This document shows, piece by piece, positions 26,001 to 35,066 of a stretch of DNA of 64,000 nt (the first letter of the stretch is position 1; each line of letters opens with the position of its first letter). Location of the stretch: assembly GCF_003219795.1 (NCBI RefSeq), contig NZ_QJVC01000010.1, positions 1 to 64,000 of the forward strand, in the 5' to 3' direction. The position numbers were made by a program, and so were the translations under genes. The DNA comes from Arthrobacter psychrolactophilus. Lineage in GTDB: Bacteria; Actinomycetota; Actinomycetes; Actinomycetales; Micrococcaceae. Under the pieces are notes generated by a model. It was not told the DNA's origin. It did not search any database and worked only from the letters and a program-made list of their open reading frames with translations.

Positions 26001-26061
26001 TCGTGCAGGAACAACAATAACAAAGCCTTGGCACTTTGTGAAATCGAGTGTCCCTGCAGGC

Positions 26062-28008
26062 TTATCCGTCTCCTCGCAGCTGCCGACGAGCCGTTTCCAG
26101 CTCCATCAATTCCCGCTGCAAGAGCTGGTAACTCTCGGGGTCGACCGAGGGATCCATGCGCTGCAACGCCCCCAGCCGCTCCTCCTTCAAACGTGTGATC
26201 TGAAGTTCGAAGAGGCGGTTCAAAATGTCACGGCAGTACCGCGTCAGCGTCTCCTCCCCCGTGGCCGGCAATGGGCTCAGTGCCAGTTCTGCCACGAGCG
26301 ACTCCAGTTCAGGGGGCACATTGGCCCGAACAGCCTCAAGCCACTGCGAAGACGCCACCTGCGACTGTCCCGCCAGGCCCAGCCCCTGCTGCAACGCCTT
26401 GTAGGCCGGCACCACGAATTCCGTCGCGGCAAAATGCTGCCAGTTTCCGGCCGTGAGAATTCCAGGATGCTGCAGCACCACCTCTAGGGCCTCGCGCTCC
26501 ATCCGCCCCTGAGGCTCCCGCGGGTTCGGGCGCTCGATCGCCGCCCGCACCTCGGGCTGCGGGCTCACATCGGCCCGGGACGGCTCGTGCGGCCTGCCCT
26601 GGGTGGTCTGGGCGGGAGGTACGACGGCGGGACTCGGCTGGTGCTGGCCGCTCCCCTTGCTCTCGGGCTGGCTATGGAGTCTGCGCTCGGCGTTCTTGAC
26701 CGCCCGCAGCACTTCATTGGGGTCGGCCATGCCCAGCCAGCCGGCCAGCTCCTGGCTGTAGCCCATTCGAGTTGAGCCATCACGGATGGCCGCCACAACA
26801 GGAGCCGAGGCCCGGAGTCCACTGACCCGGCCCTCCACCGTGCTCAAATCAAATTTCGCCAGAGTCGAGCGGATGGCAAATTCGAACAGGGGCCTGCGGG
26901 ATCTAATGAGTCCATGCACGGCCTCATCGCCCTTGCGCTGGCGCAGCTCACAGGGGTCAGCTCCCGATGGTTCAACAGCGACAAAGGTTTGTGCCGTGAA
27001 ACGCTGATCCTCGTCGAAGGCCTTCAGCGCAGCCTTTTGACCGGCGGCGTCGCCGTCAAAGGTGAACACCACCTCGCCGCCCGTGCCGTCGTCGGAGAGC
27101 AGGCGCCGGGCGACCTTGATGTGGTCCGCACCAAAAGCGGTGCCACACGTGGCCACAGCGGTGTCCACGCCGGCGAGATGGCAGGCCATCACGTCCGTGT
27201 AGCCCTCAACAACCACGAGCTGACGCTTCGAGGCAATATTGCGCTTCGCCAGGTCGATGCCATACAGCACCTGGGATTTCTTATAGAGCGTGGTCTCGGG
27301 AGTGTTGAGGTATTTGGGGCCCTGATCGTCATCGAACAGTTTGCGGGCACCAAAGCCCACGGTGTCCCCGGCAATATCCCGGATGGGCCAGATGAGGCGC
27401 CCACGGAAGCGATCATAAATGCCGCGATTGCCCTCGGAGAACATTCCCGTGAGCTTCAATTCATCCTGCGTAAAGCCCTTACCGGTGAGGTGCTTGAGCA
27501 GGGCATCCCATCCCTGCGGTGCGAATCCCACACCAAAGCGCTCAGAGGCCTCGCGGTCGAAACCCCGTTCGCTCAGGAATTGCCGCCCAACAGCGGCGGC
27601 CGGGCTCAGGAGTTGCTCGCGGAAGAATTCACCGGCAATTTTATGCGCGTCCAAGAGGCGTTGACGTCGGCCAATATCTTCGCGGCGAGGTCCGGTTCCA
27701 CCGTCCTCATAACGCAATTCATAACCAATACGACCGGCTAATTTCTCCACCGCTTCGGAAAATGAAATATGGTCCATTTTCTGAATAAAGGAAATAACAT
27801 CGCCGCTTTCCTGACAGCCAAAACAATGAAAATATCCCATTTGTGGGCGCACATGAAATGAGGGGCTGCGCTCATCATGAAATGGGCATAGTCCCTTGAA
27901 CGATCCAATTCCCGCCGATTTCAAGGTGACGTAGGCGTCAACTATTTCCTTGAGGTCAGTGCGCGTTCGTACTTCATCAATATCTTCACGTTTTATCAGG
28001 CCAGCCAC
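26062..28008 (-). CDS. dnaG: DNA primase
   Basis: Replicative primase of 648 residues. The N-terminal CHC2 zinc finger (CPFHDERSPSFHVRP ... CFGCQESGD, about 41-67), the DnaG core GFAPQGWDALL and the Toprim domain with VEGYTD near residue 265 and FDGDAAGQKA near 320 are all present. The C-terminal part is the DnaB-interacting helical domain with an Ala/Pro linker. It starts with GTG 28008; there is no Shine-Dalgarno, but TAAACT lies six bases upstream, so the mRNA is probably leaderless. Confidence 0.96.
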   Translation of the reverse strand: MAGLIKREDIDEVRTRTDLKEIVDAYVTLKSAGIGSFKGLCPFHDERSPSFHVRPQMGYFHCFGCQESGDVISFIQKMDHISFSEAVEKLAGRIGYELRYEDGGTGPRREDIGRRQRLLDAHKIAGEFFREQLLSPAAAVGRQFLSERGFDREASERFGVGFAPQGWDALLKHLTGKGFTQDELKLTGMFSEGNRGIYDRFRGRLIWPIRDIAGDTVGFGARKLFDDDQGPKYLNTPETTLYKKSQVLYGIDLAKRNIASKRQLVVVEGYTDVMACHLAGVDTAVATCGTAFGADHIKVARRLLSDDGTGGEVVFTFDGDAAGQKAALKAFDEDQRFTAQTFVAVEPSGADPCELRQRKGDEAVHGLIRSRRPLFEFAIRSTLAKFDLSTVEGRVSGLRASAPVVAAIRDGSTRMGYSQELAGWLGMADPNEVLRAVKNAERRLHSQPESKGSGQHQPSPAVVPPAQTTQGRPHEPSRADVSPQPEVRAAIERPNPREPQGRMEREALEVVLQHPGILTAGNWQHFAATEFVVPAYKALQQGLGLAGQSQVASSQWLEAVRANVPPELESLVAELALSPLPATGEETLTRYCRDILNRLFELQITRLKEERLGALQRMDPSVDPESYQLLQRELMELETARRQLRGDG

Positions 28009-28014
28009 TCTTTC

Positions 28015-28020
28015 AGTTTA
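28015..28020 (-). promoter_or_regulatory. -10 hexamer of a leaderless promoter for dnaG
   Basis: TAAACT, six bases (GAAAGA), then the GTG start at 28008. The same hexamer precedes dgt. Confidence 0.5.
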
Positions 28021-28210
28021 CGGGAGATTCCGTCCCGTCGGGGCCGAGCAGCCTCGCCTGTGGACAACTCTCTCGTGTTCGGAATCACCCCACTTCTGGC
28101 GGGTGCAGGTGGAATCGCGCCGATAGAATTAGGTGGCCCCCAACGGCGCGGACTTCAGGTTGATTTTCATCTGAATATTTTCTTTTCCGCATCCTCTAGG
28201 GAGCTTCACC

Positions 28211-28546
28211 TTGTTTCACACCACACGCCATAGTGTTGGATCCGACATTTTGCTGGCACGTCACGGCAGCGCCATTTCCTCGCTGCGATTTGATCGCGCC
28301 AGCGGCCAGATCGTCGCCCGATTGCAGGATGGTTCCTTTGATTCGGCCCCGAACCTGATCGACCCATCCCTGAACATGCCGGGACGAGTCGATGAGGAAA
28401 CCCGGATTATCGTCATCGCCTTCATCGCAGCCGTTGCACTGTCCGTGGTTCTCAGCGTGGCCGTGGCCACTATCTACGCGATGGCCAGCCCCGATCAGCT
28501 CGAGAACATCACCTCCATGATGGCCGGTTACACCCCCGCCATGTAG
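28211..28546 (+). CDS. Single-pass membrane protein of unknown function
   Basis: I do not recognise this 111-residue protein. It has a polar N-terminal part (about 1-62) with SVGSDILLARHGSAISSLRF, then one membrane helix (about 66-92, IVIAFIAAVALSVVLSVAVA) and a short tail with three Met. A TTG start at 28211 is supported by AGGGAG seven bases upstream. It stands alone between the divergent dnaG and the convergent dgt; codon use and the ribosome site argue that it is real. Confidence 0.6.
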   Translation: MFHTTRHSVGSDILLARHGSAISSLRFDRASGQIVARLQDGSFDSAPNLIDPSLNMPGRVDEETRIIVIAFIAAVALSVVLSVAVATIYAMASPDQLENITSMMAGYTPAM

Positions 28547-28567
28547 CCCAGGACTCACTCCAGAGGG

Positions 28568-29842
28568 CTACAACAGCGTCCGCTCCACTCCCACCAAACG
28601 CTCATGCAGCGCCAGCGCCGATACATCGGTGAGTGAAGCGATCTGGTCGATGACCACCCGAAGCCGGGCGTCGTCGTCGTTCGCGGCACGCCAATCCGCG
28701 GCGAACATGGTCTCCAAGTGGGCGTCACCGGTGGCACTGAGCACGGCCACCAGCTCGCTGAGGATGTCCTTTTGACGCTGATAGATGGGCTGGCGGTGGT
28801 CGGTGGTCATGACGAACGTCGTGGCGAGGCCCTTCATGACGGCGATCTCCAGCAGCGTCTCGTGAGGCACGACGACGTCACCTGCGTAACGCGCCAATCG
28901 TCCGGTCCCATAGATGGACTGGGTGGCGGCGACGGCGCTCTGGCAGAAACGCCCGATCAGCTGGCTCGTCATATCCTTCAGTGCCGCCATCGAGGCGCGG
29001 CTGCCATCGGCATGGCGCACCCACACATCGGTGGCCTCGAGGCGATGGAGGGCCGCATCGATTTCGGCGGTAGCCACACCCGGCAGGTACCACTGCTGCG
29101 TGTAGCCAAGCACGCGATTGCGCTGATCCTGGTTTGTCAGCCACTTGAGCTGGACATGCCCAGCCACGATCGCATCCTCCACGTCATGGACGGAGTAGGA
29201 AATATCGTCGGCGAGATCCATGACCTGAGCCTCGATGCAGCTCTTGCCCTCCGGGGCACCCCGGCGCAGCCATTCAAAGACGGGAAGATCGTCGGTGTAG
29301 GCACCAAATTTGCTCGTGCGCGAGCCATTGATGAGGGGCGCATTGGGGGCCGTCCACGGGTATTTTGCCGAGGCGTCCAGGGAGGCGCGGGTCAAATTCA
29401 AGCCAGCCGAACCGCCGTCGGCCGTTAATACCTTGGATTCGAGGCGGGTCAAAAGACGCAGGGTCTGGGCATTGCCCTCAAAGCCGCCGATCCCGTGGGA
29501 GAGCTCATTGAGCATCGATTCGCCGTTGTGACCGAAGGGCGGGTGGCCGAGATCGTGCGCTAGGCAGGCCGTGTCCACCACATCGGGGTCACAGCCCAGC
29601 GTGCGACCCAACTCGCGGCCGATCTGCGCCACCTCGAGGCTGTGGGTGAGCCGGGTGCGGACAAAGTCATCGGTATCCGGGGCAACGACCTGCGTCTTGG
29701 CGCCGAGGCGACGCAGGGCGGAGGAGTGTAGAACCCTGGCGCGATCACGCTCAAATACCGTACGGAGAGTATTTTTCGGGATCTCCTGCACCCAGCGCTG
29801 TTCATCGTGGGGCAGGTACACTTGCTGCGATTCGGAGGCCAT
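28568..29842 (-). CDS. dgt: Deoxyguanosinetriphosphate triphosphohydrolase (HD domain)
   Basis: HD-superfamily hydrolase that cleaves dNTP to deoxynucleoside and triphosphate, 424 residues. Metal ligands are visible as R-LTHSLEV, then HDLGHPPFGHNGE (the HD pair), and AQVMDLADDISYSVHDVEDA later. The start is set at ATG 29842: a TAAACT hexamer lies exactly seven bases upstream and nothing supports the longer in-frame start 16 codons earlier. Location next to dnaG and dusB is usual in actinobacteria. Confidence 0.92.
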   Translation of the reverse strand: MASESQQVYLPHDEQRWVQEIPKNTLRTVFERDRARVLHSSALRRLGAKTQVVAPDTDDFVRTRLTHSLEVAQIGRELGRTLGCDPDVVDTACLAHDLGHPPFGHNGESMLNELSHGIGGFEGNAQTLRLLTRLESKVLTADGGSAGLNLTRASLDASAKYPWTAPNAPLINGSRTSKFGAYTDDLPVFEWLRRGAPEGKSCIEAQVMDLADDISYSVHDVEDAIVAGHVQLKWLTNQDQRNRVLGYTQQWYLPGVATAEIDAALHRLEATDVWVRHADGSRASMAALKDMTSQLIGRFCQSAVAATQSIYGTGRLARYAGDVVVPHETLLEIAVMKGLATTFVMTTDHRQPIYQRQKDILSELVAVLSATGDAHLETMFAADWRAANDDDARLRVVIDQIASLTDVSALALHERLVGVERTLL

Positions 29843-29849
29843 AACCCTT

Positions 29850-29855
29850 AGTTTA
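29850..29855 (-). promoter_or_regulatory. -10 hexamer of a leaderless promoter for dgt
   Basis: TAAACT, seven bases (AAGGGTT), ATG at 29842. No separate ribosome site at usable distance. Confidence 0.55.
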
Positions 29856-29921
29856 GGGCCAACGCGGTGACGGACGGGGACGTTATGCACAGGCGGCCGC
29901 GGCCACGCCGGTGGGACAGCA

Positions 29922-29989
29922 AAAATGCCATAGCTGGGGTTTCTCGCTATAGGTCTACCTGTAGCGAGAAACCCCAGCTATGGCATTTT
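29922..29989. repeat. Large perfect palindrome, TATAGCTGGGG repeat family copy 1
   Basis: Two identical 28-base arms in inverted orientation (29922-29949 and 29962-29989) around a 12-base loop that itself pairs AGGT with ACCT. The arm begins AAAATGCC and contains ATAGCTGGGGTTTCTCGC. It lies 16 bases after the dusB stop and, on that strand, ends in TTTTT, so it can serve as the dusB terminator. A related palindrome is at 49384-49445. Confidence 0.85.
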
Positions 29990-30005
29990 CCACGGCTGGC
30001 TGAAT

Positions 30006-31187
30006 TTAGCCGCCCGAGACGTCCAGTTCGGCGCCAACGAGCTCATCCTTTTGCCCGCCACTGAGCGTCCGGGCGTCCAGCCAACCGGCCGGAAGTGCGG
30101 TGCGCTTGGGTGTGCCGGCGCGACCGCGGGGGCCTTCAGCATCGACGCCTGGGTAACCCTCGGACATATCCAGCTGATCCAGCAACTCACGCAGGGCGTC
30201 CAGTGTGGGAACCGTGGAGAGTTTGGCGCGCAGCTCGCCACCCACGACGTAGCCCTTGAAGTACCAGGCCATGTGCTTACGGATGTCGCGCAGGGCCTTG
30301 TTCTCGTCGTCGAAGGTGTCAACCAGCAGCTCGGCGTGACGGTACACGGCGGCGGAAACCTCGGCCATGCCGGGCTTGTGGCGCTCATCGCTGCCCTCGA
30401 AGGCGTTCATGAGGTCGCCGAACAACCACGGGCGACCCTGGCAACCACGGCCCACCACTACGCCGTCAACGCCGGTCTGGCGAACCATGGCGATGGCGTC
30501 TTCGGCGCTCCAGATGTCACCGTTGCCCAGGACCGGAACATCCGGCAGCGCTTCACGCAGGCGGGCGATGGAGTCCCAGTCGGCCTGGCCGGAGTAGAAC
30601 TGGTTGGCAGTTCGGCCGTGCAACGCCACGGCGGCCACACCGGCGTCGCGCGCAATGCGGCCAGCCTCAAGGTACGTCAGGTGGTCCTCATCGATGCCTT
30701 TGCGCATCTTGATGGTCAGCGGCAAGCCACCCTTGGAGGCCTCACGCACGGCCGTCTGGACGATCGAGGTGAACAGGTCAAGCTTCCACGGCAGTGCCGC
30801 ACCGCCACCACGGCGGGTCACCTTGGCCACGGGGCAGCCAAAATTCAGGTCAATGTGGTCTGCGTGATTTTCCTCGACCAGCATGCGCACGGCCTTACCC
30901 ACGGTTTCGGGGTCGACGCCGTACAGCTGCACGGAGCGGATTTTCTCGTCCTCGTCATGGCTGATGAGGCGCATGGACTCCGGGGTGCGCTCCACGAGGG
31001 CGCGGGAGGTCACCATTTCGGAGACAAAAACGCCGCCACCATGTTCGCGGCAGAGCCGGCGGAAGGCGGTGTTGGTAATCCCAGCCATGGGGGCAAGAAT
31101 CACGGGAGTATCCACCGTAATGTTGCCAAGTTTCAGGGGCGGGAGGTCCAGTTTGGTGTCGCTCGTGGGGAGATCGGTAACAGTCAC
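30006..31187 (-). CDS. dusB: tRNA-dihydrouridine synthase
   Basis: FMN enzyme that reduces uridine in the D-loop of tRNA, 393 residues. The TIM barrel carries LAPMAGITNTAFRRLC, the catalytic Cys in LNFGCPVAKVTRRGGGAAL, IKMRKG and LHGRTANQFYSG, then VVVGRGCQGRPWLF; DusB-type by these blocks. Start is GTG 31187, with no ribosome site; GAGAAT six bases upstream could be a leaderless -10. The palindrome downstream is its likely terminator. Confidence 0.93.
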   Translation of the reverse strand: MTVTDLPTSDTKLDLPPLKLGNITVDTPVILAPMAGITNTAFRRLCREHGGGVFVSEMVTSRALVERTPESMRLISHDEDEKIRSVQLYGVDPETVGKAVRMLVEENHADHIDLNFGCPVAKVTRRGGGAALPWKLDLFTSIVQTAVREASKGGLPLTIKMRKGIDEDHLTYLEAGRIARDAGVAAVALHGRTANQFYSGQADWDSIARLREALPDVPVLGNGDIWSAEDAIAMVRQTGVDGVVVGRGCQGRPWLFGDLMNAFEGSDERHKPGMAEVSAAVYRHAELLVDTFDDENKALRDIRKHMAWYFKGYVVGGELRAKLSTVPTLDALRELLDQLDMSEGYPGVDAEGPRGRAGTPKRTALPAGWLDARTLSGGQKDELVGAELDVSGG

Positions 31188-31455
31188 CAGATAATTCTCT
31201 CAAATCCCTGCAAATTAAGCGCCCTCGTTCTCCCTGCCAGAATGCCCCGGCACAGTTTCACCGCGACCCAGCCCGGTCATTCCGGGCCAGGGCCGGGCCC
31301 AAAGTGAACAAGTTCACGCTCCATCCACGCCGGTGCCGGGTGAATGAGGAAGGCACAAGTGGACTTCATCCGTAGCGGACTGGTGAACTAGACTCCGGGT
31401 AGAAATCAAAGCTCCCTCTTTGCTGACCCCAGCCCGCAAAAGTTTAAGGAACCCA

Positions 31456-32037
31456 GTGCCCCGCATCTCCCCCACCAAGAAAGCCATTTTGGCCTCTGCG
31501 CTGGAACTCAGTGCACTGCACGGGATTTCCGGGACCACGATGGAACAGGTGTCGGAGCGGGCAGGCGTGGCCAAGGGCAGCGTTTATTACAACTTCTCCT
31601 CCAAGGACAAGCTGTTCGAGGAACTCCTCATCACCGGAATCGGCACCCTCTCAGAGACCCTGCGCACTGCACGCACCTCTGCCGCAGGATTTGGCGCCAT
31701 CGAGGCCATGGTCCACGACGTGCTGACGCTCATTTCCGAAAACCGTTCGCTGGCCAAACTTGTGGTCTCGGAAATCTTCCGGACGGATAGGCCGTGGCAA
31801 GACACCATGCAGATCCTCCGCCGCGAGGCCGTGAGCGAATTTGGCACGGCACTGGTCCCGCTCGTCCCGGCAGGAACCTCCGAGAGCAGCCGCCTATTGA
31901 TGGCCGGAGGAATCTTTGGGGCGACCCTCATGGGCGGTTTGGAATGGCTTCTCTTCAACCCCGAGACGCCTGCCGCAGAAGTCGCCGCGGCGATTCTCTT
32001 CACCTTCTCTGGCCAGCTCGCCTCCCCCACCGCCTGA
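31456..32037 (+). CDS. TetR-family transcriptional regulator
   Basis: One-component repressor of 193 residues. The N-terminal helix-turn-helix (about 8-54) reads MEQVSERAGVAKGSVYYNFSS, typical of TetR, followed by an all-helical ligand domain. The start is GTG 31456 with AAGGA five bases upstream. It is convergent with mgtE, and no adjacent plus-strand target gene is present, so the regulon cannot be guessed. Confidence 0.87.
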   Translation: MPRISPTKKAILASALELSALHGISGTTMEQVSERAGVAKGSVYYNFSSKDKLFEELLITGIGTLSETLRTARTSAAGFGAIEAMVHDVLTLISENRSLAKLVVSEIFRTDRPWQDTMQILRREAVSEFGTALVPLVPAGTSESSRLLMAGGIFGATLMGGLEWLLFNPETPAAEVAAAILFTFSGQLASPTA

Positions 32038-32063
32038 CATCGGCAGGTGGGGAGGACGTTGGG

Positions 32064-33422
32064 CTATAGCCCCAGAATGCTGGTGGCGATCAGGAAGTAA
32101 ATGATCAGCCCCGCCGCATCTACGAAGGTTGAGATGAACGGGTTGGAGAACACGGCAGGATCGGCTTTGACCGCTTTGCCGAGCAACGGCATGAGGCCGC
32201 CGATGCTGGCCGCCATGGTGCACACGCCCAGAAGGGTCAGGCCGATCACCAGCCCCATGGGCAGCGAGAACGCCAGTGTTGCGATGATGAACCCCAAGCT
32301 GCCCAACAGCAGGCCGAGGAAGGCGCCGACGCGAACCTCACGAGCGAAGACCTTGAGGGCATCTTGGGGCCTCACATCACCCAAAGCTAAGGCGCGTGTC
32401 AAGGTCGTGGCAGCCTGGTTGCCCGTGTTTCCACCCGTGCCAATCAGCAAGGGAATGAAGAGCGAGAGCACGACCTGCTGCTCCAAGGTTGCCTCAAAAG
32501 CACCAATGACCTGCACTGTGAGTGTTGCACCAACGGCCAAGACTAAAAGCCACACGACGCGGGCCTTCACGATGGCGCGGACGGGTGTTGCGAGATAGGG
32601 GCTTCGCAGGGGCTCGGTACCGCCGGAGCGGGCAGCGTCCTCCGTCTCGGCGTCCTCAAGGATCTGGAGGGCATCGTCAACCGTGAGAATACCGACCAGG
32701 CGATCCTCGGCGTCGACAATCGGCAGCACGAGAACCTTTGCATCGGCACAATAGCGCGCGGCTTCCTCAGCATTTTCGGCCGCACGAAAGCTCAAGGGCT
32801 GCTTCATGAGGTCACTGATGAGTGCCGAATCTTCGGCCCGGAGGACATCGCGCAACGAGATGACACCGACGAGGTGACGTCCGGCGTCTGTCACGGGAAT
32901 CGTGTAGATGCTCTCGGCGTCATCGAGCTGCGCGCGAACGCGGCTAAAGGTTTCCGCCACCGTCAGATGGGGGTGTGTCGTGACGAATTCCGGACTCATG
33001 TAGCGGCCCACGGCTCGATGCGGGTAGCCCAACACCGTGCTGGTCAGTGCCCGTTCCTTCTCATCGAGTCCGCTGATCAAACGATTCGCCACGGACGCCG
33101 GGAGCTCGTCCATCAGCGCTACCCGGTCATCCGGGCTCAATTGTTCAAAGACGTAGGCGACGTCTGCCTCTTGCAGTCCGGTCAGCAGATCGGCCTGGAC
33201 CGCCGCATCTAGCCGCTCGAAGACCTCAATGGCCCGTCCCTTGGGCAGTGTCCGGTAGGCAACTGCCCGCTCGATCGTATTCAGGCGTTCCAATTGTTCG
33301 AGCGTTTCAGAGGTGTTCAGCGGCGCTAAAGCCTGCGACACGGCTGTGAGATTGTGCGCTGCCAAGGCTCTGGCCAGAAGCCCTGCGCTGTCGTCAAAGG
33401 TCTGAGTGGGGTACTTAATCAT
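32064..33422 (-). CDS. mgtE: Magnesium transporter MgtE
   Basis: Homodimeric Mg2+ channel of 452 residues: MgtE_N superhelical domain (about 20-125), two CBS domains (about 130-255) that sense cytosolic Mg2+, and five C-terminal membrane helices (about 280-450) with GTGGNTGNQAATTLTRALAL, the signature around the pore. The ATG at 33422 has GGAGGG nine bases upstream. Expression is probably also controlled in the roughly 290-base leader described separately. Confidence 0.94.
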   Translation of the reverse strand: MIKYPTQTFDDSAGLLARALAAHNLTAVSQALAPLNTSETLEQLERLNTIERAVAYRTLPKGRAIEVFERLDAAVQADLLTGLQEADVAYVFEQLSPDDRVALMDELPASVANRLISGLDEKERALTSTVLGYPHRAVGRYMSPEFVTTHPHLTVAETFSRVRAQLDDAESIYTIPVTDAGRHLVGVISLRDVLRAEDSALISDLMKQPLSFRAAENAEEAARYCADAKVLVLPIVDAEDRLVGILTVDDALQILEDAETEDAARSGGTEPLRSPYLATPVRAIVKARVVWLLVLAVGATLTVQVIGAFEATLEQQVVLSLFIPLLIGTGGNTGNQAATTLTRALALGDVRPQDALKVFAREVRVGAFLGLLLGSLGFIIATLAFSLPMGLVIGLTLLGVCTMAASIGGLMPLLGKAVKADPAVFSNPFISTFVDAAGLIIYFLIATSILGL

Positions 33423-33893
33423 GGTCCGAATCCCTCCGGTGGTGCACACGTCAGCAGGCCCCGGCAAGCGCCGGGGCTGTGTGCAAAAAATGAGTGTGTG
33501 GCGTCGTGCTGCGAAACCGCTACCGCAACGAGATCGCGGCCGCCAGAGATACCTCTCAATGACCCGAGTAAAGTTCTCGGGTGCCCCATCCAGCGCAGCG
33601 AGCGGTTTAAACCGAGGGTCGCTACGGGTTTTGGGAGTTACAGGGAGGGTATTGTCCTGGGGCGCAGGCGAGGCTCGCGCGGTGCGGTAGATCGACTATG
33701 CCCGTCTTCCATGCGCGGCTCACCTCCATCTATACCAAGCCCCACGGGGCGAATCGACTTCTCGCACCGGGCATCATGGCGAAACCGGCCGTCCTTCTTA
33801 TCTTAGGGCACGGCGCCACGTGCCCACGAACCAGGGTGGCACCCACAGGAGCAAGTCATTGCGTTCTGTGCCGTGGGCCACTAAGAATGGACT
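33423..33893. other. Long intergenic region with mgtE leader
   Basis: A 471-base gap between divergent mgtE and the type III PKS gene. On the mgtE side it has a GC hairpin (GCCCCGGC/GCCGGGGC, about 33455-33474) just before the ribosome site, a hairpin ACCCGAG-aacttta-CTCGGGT (about 33562-33582), a flanking AAACCGCT/AGCGGTTT pairing, and a small ORF at 33638-33712. I could not assign a known riboswitch. Confidence 0.5.
33638..33712 (-). CDS. Putative mgtE leader peptide ORF
   Basis: A 24-codon ORF, ATG at 33712 to TAA at 33638, with GGAGGTG eight bases upstream. The peptide starts MEDG and continues with a Pro/Arg-rich stretch (APREPRLRPRTIP). This resembles enterobacterial MgtL, whose acidic and proline codons cause Mg2+-dependent ribosome stalling. 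The similarity is in character, not alignable sequence. It lies 216 bases upstream of the mgtE start on the same strand. A TATAGA hexamer just upstream would place the transcript start inside the ribosome site, which argues for caution. Confidence 0.35.
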   Translation of the reverse strand: MEDGHSRSTAPREPRLRPRTIPSL

Positions 33894-35066
33894 ATGACGG
33901 TCATATTGAGGTCCTTGGAAACCGCAGTTCCGCCCACCATTTTGATTCAAGAGCAGGCCAGGGATGTCTTTGCCGCCCAACCTGGGCTGACCCGACTCGG
34001 CCAGAGGCTGGTGCGAACCTGCTTCGATGCGGCCGCGATCGACTCCCGGCACACGGCAGTGCGGGAATTGAGCACGGCCTTCCGCGGGGATGATCCTATG
34101 TTTTACGACGGCGTCTCCGGGCTGTTGCTCAACCCCACCACTCAGGAACGCAACGACCTTTTCGCCGCAGAGGCTGTCCCCTTGTTCATTGAGGCGGCCA
34201 GCAAGGCGGTGGCCGCCGCAGACGGGTTGACGGCCGCTGACATCACTCATGTTGTCACGGTGTCCTGCACAGGATTCTTCAATCCCGGGCCCGATTACAA
34301 GGTGGTCCGCGCCTTGGGCTTGCATCCCTCGGTGCAGCGTTATCACTTGGGATTCATGGGCTGTTATGCGGCGTTCCCGGCATTGCGCGCAGCCAAGGCC
34401 TTCTGCGAAGCAGATCCAGACGCCGTGGTCCTCGTGGTTTCCGTGGAGCTATGTTCCCTCCATGTGCGCACCTCCAACGACCCAGACACCATCATGGGCT
34501 CCTCACTGTTCGCCGATGGCGGGGCCGCCGCCGTGATCACCGCACGCGAGCTTCCCCTGTCCGCGCCAGCCATCAACCTTGACCATTTTGAAACCGTACT
34601 GACGCCCGTGGGCGAGGACTCGATGGCCTGGAACATCGGCGATCACGGCTTTGAAATGGTGCTCGACAGCTACGTTCCCAAGATCATCGACGAACACATT
34701 GTGGGCGCCTTAGAGCCCTTGTTGGCCAAATCTCCGGAACTTGCCGCACTCCCCTACGGCAATATCCGTCACTGGGCCATCCATCCCGGCGGTAGAAGCA
34801 TCCTTGACAAGGTGCAGGCAAAATTGGAGCTCAGCGACGAACAGCTCATTCCGGCACGGGAAACCCTGCGCCGATACGGCAATATGAGCAGTGCAACTGT
34901 CATGTTCGTTCTCAAACACATTCTGGAGCAACCCGCCACGGAGCCCGGCGAGAGTATCTGCGCCATGGCGTTCGGGCCCGGGCTGACCGTGGAGACGGGG
35001 TTGTTCACGAAGCTCAGCCCGGCCGTGTCCCTCCCCCACGTCGCGGTGCTCGCGGCCCATGCCTGA
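33894..35066 (+). CDS. Type III polyketide synthase (chalcone/stilbene synthase family)
   Basis: Homodimeric iterative ketosynthase of 390 residues that condenses malonyl-CoA on an acyl-CoA starter without an acyl carrier protein. The catalytic triad is complete: Cys157 in FMGCYAAF, His297 in IHPGG and Asn330 in YGNMSSATV. Bacterial subgroup features include CTGFFNPGPDY at 125-135. Two tailoring genes follow with 8-base overlaps. The T3PKS / methyltransferase / flavin hydroxylase set parallels the srsABC phenolic-lipid operon of Streptomyces griseus, so an alkylresorcinol or alkylquinone product is the leading idea; pyrone or naphthol products are possible. No ribosome site is visible before the ATG. 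Confidence 0.9.
   Translation: MTVILRSLETAVPPTILIQEQARDVFAAQPGLTRLGQRLVRTCFDAAAIDSRHTAVRELSTAFRGDDPMFYDGVSGLLLNPTTQERNDLFAAEAVPLFIEAASKAVAAADGLTAADITHVVTVSCTGFFNPGPDYKVVRALGLHPSVQRYHLGFMGCYAAFPALRAAKAFCEADPDAVVLVVSVELCSLHVRTSNDPDTIMGSSLFADGGAAAVITARELPLSAPAINLDHFETVLTPVGEDSMAWNIGDHGFEMVLDSYVPKIIDEHIVGALEPLLAKSPELAALPYGNIRHWAIHPGGRSILDKVQAKLELSDEQLIPARETLRRYGNMSSATVMFVLKHILEQPATEPGESICAMAFGPGLTVETGLFTKLSPAVSLPHVAVLAAHA

Noticed and set aside
33570-33740. M-box (Mg2+) riboswitch in the mgtE leader
   Set aside because: GGTGAG and GCTGGATG are present in order, but the conserved central blocks could not be found, so no riboswitch call is made without cmscan.
33698-34093. 131-residue plus-strand ORF overlapping the type III PKS start
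   Set aside because: No ribosome site, Cys/His-rich shadow composition, and it overlaps the well-supported PKS in another frame.
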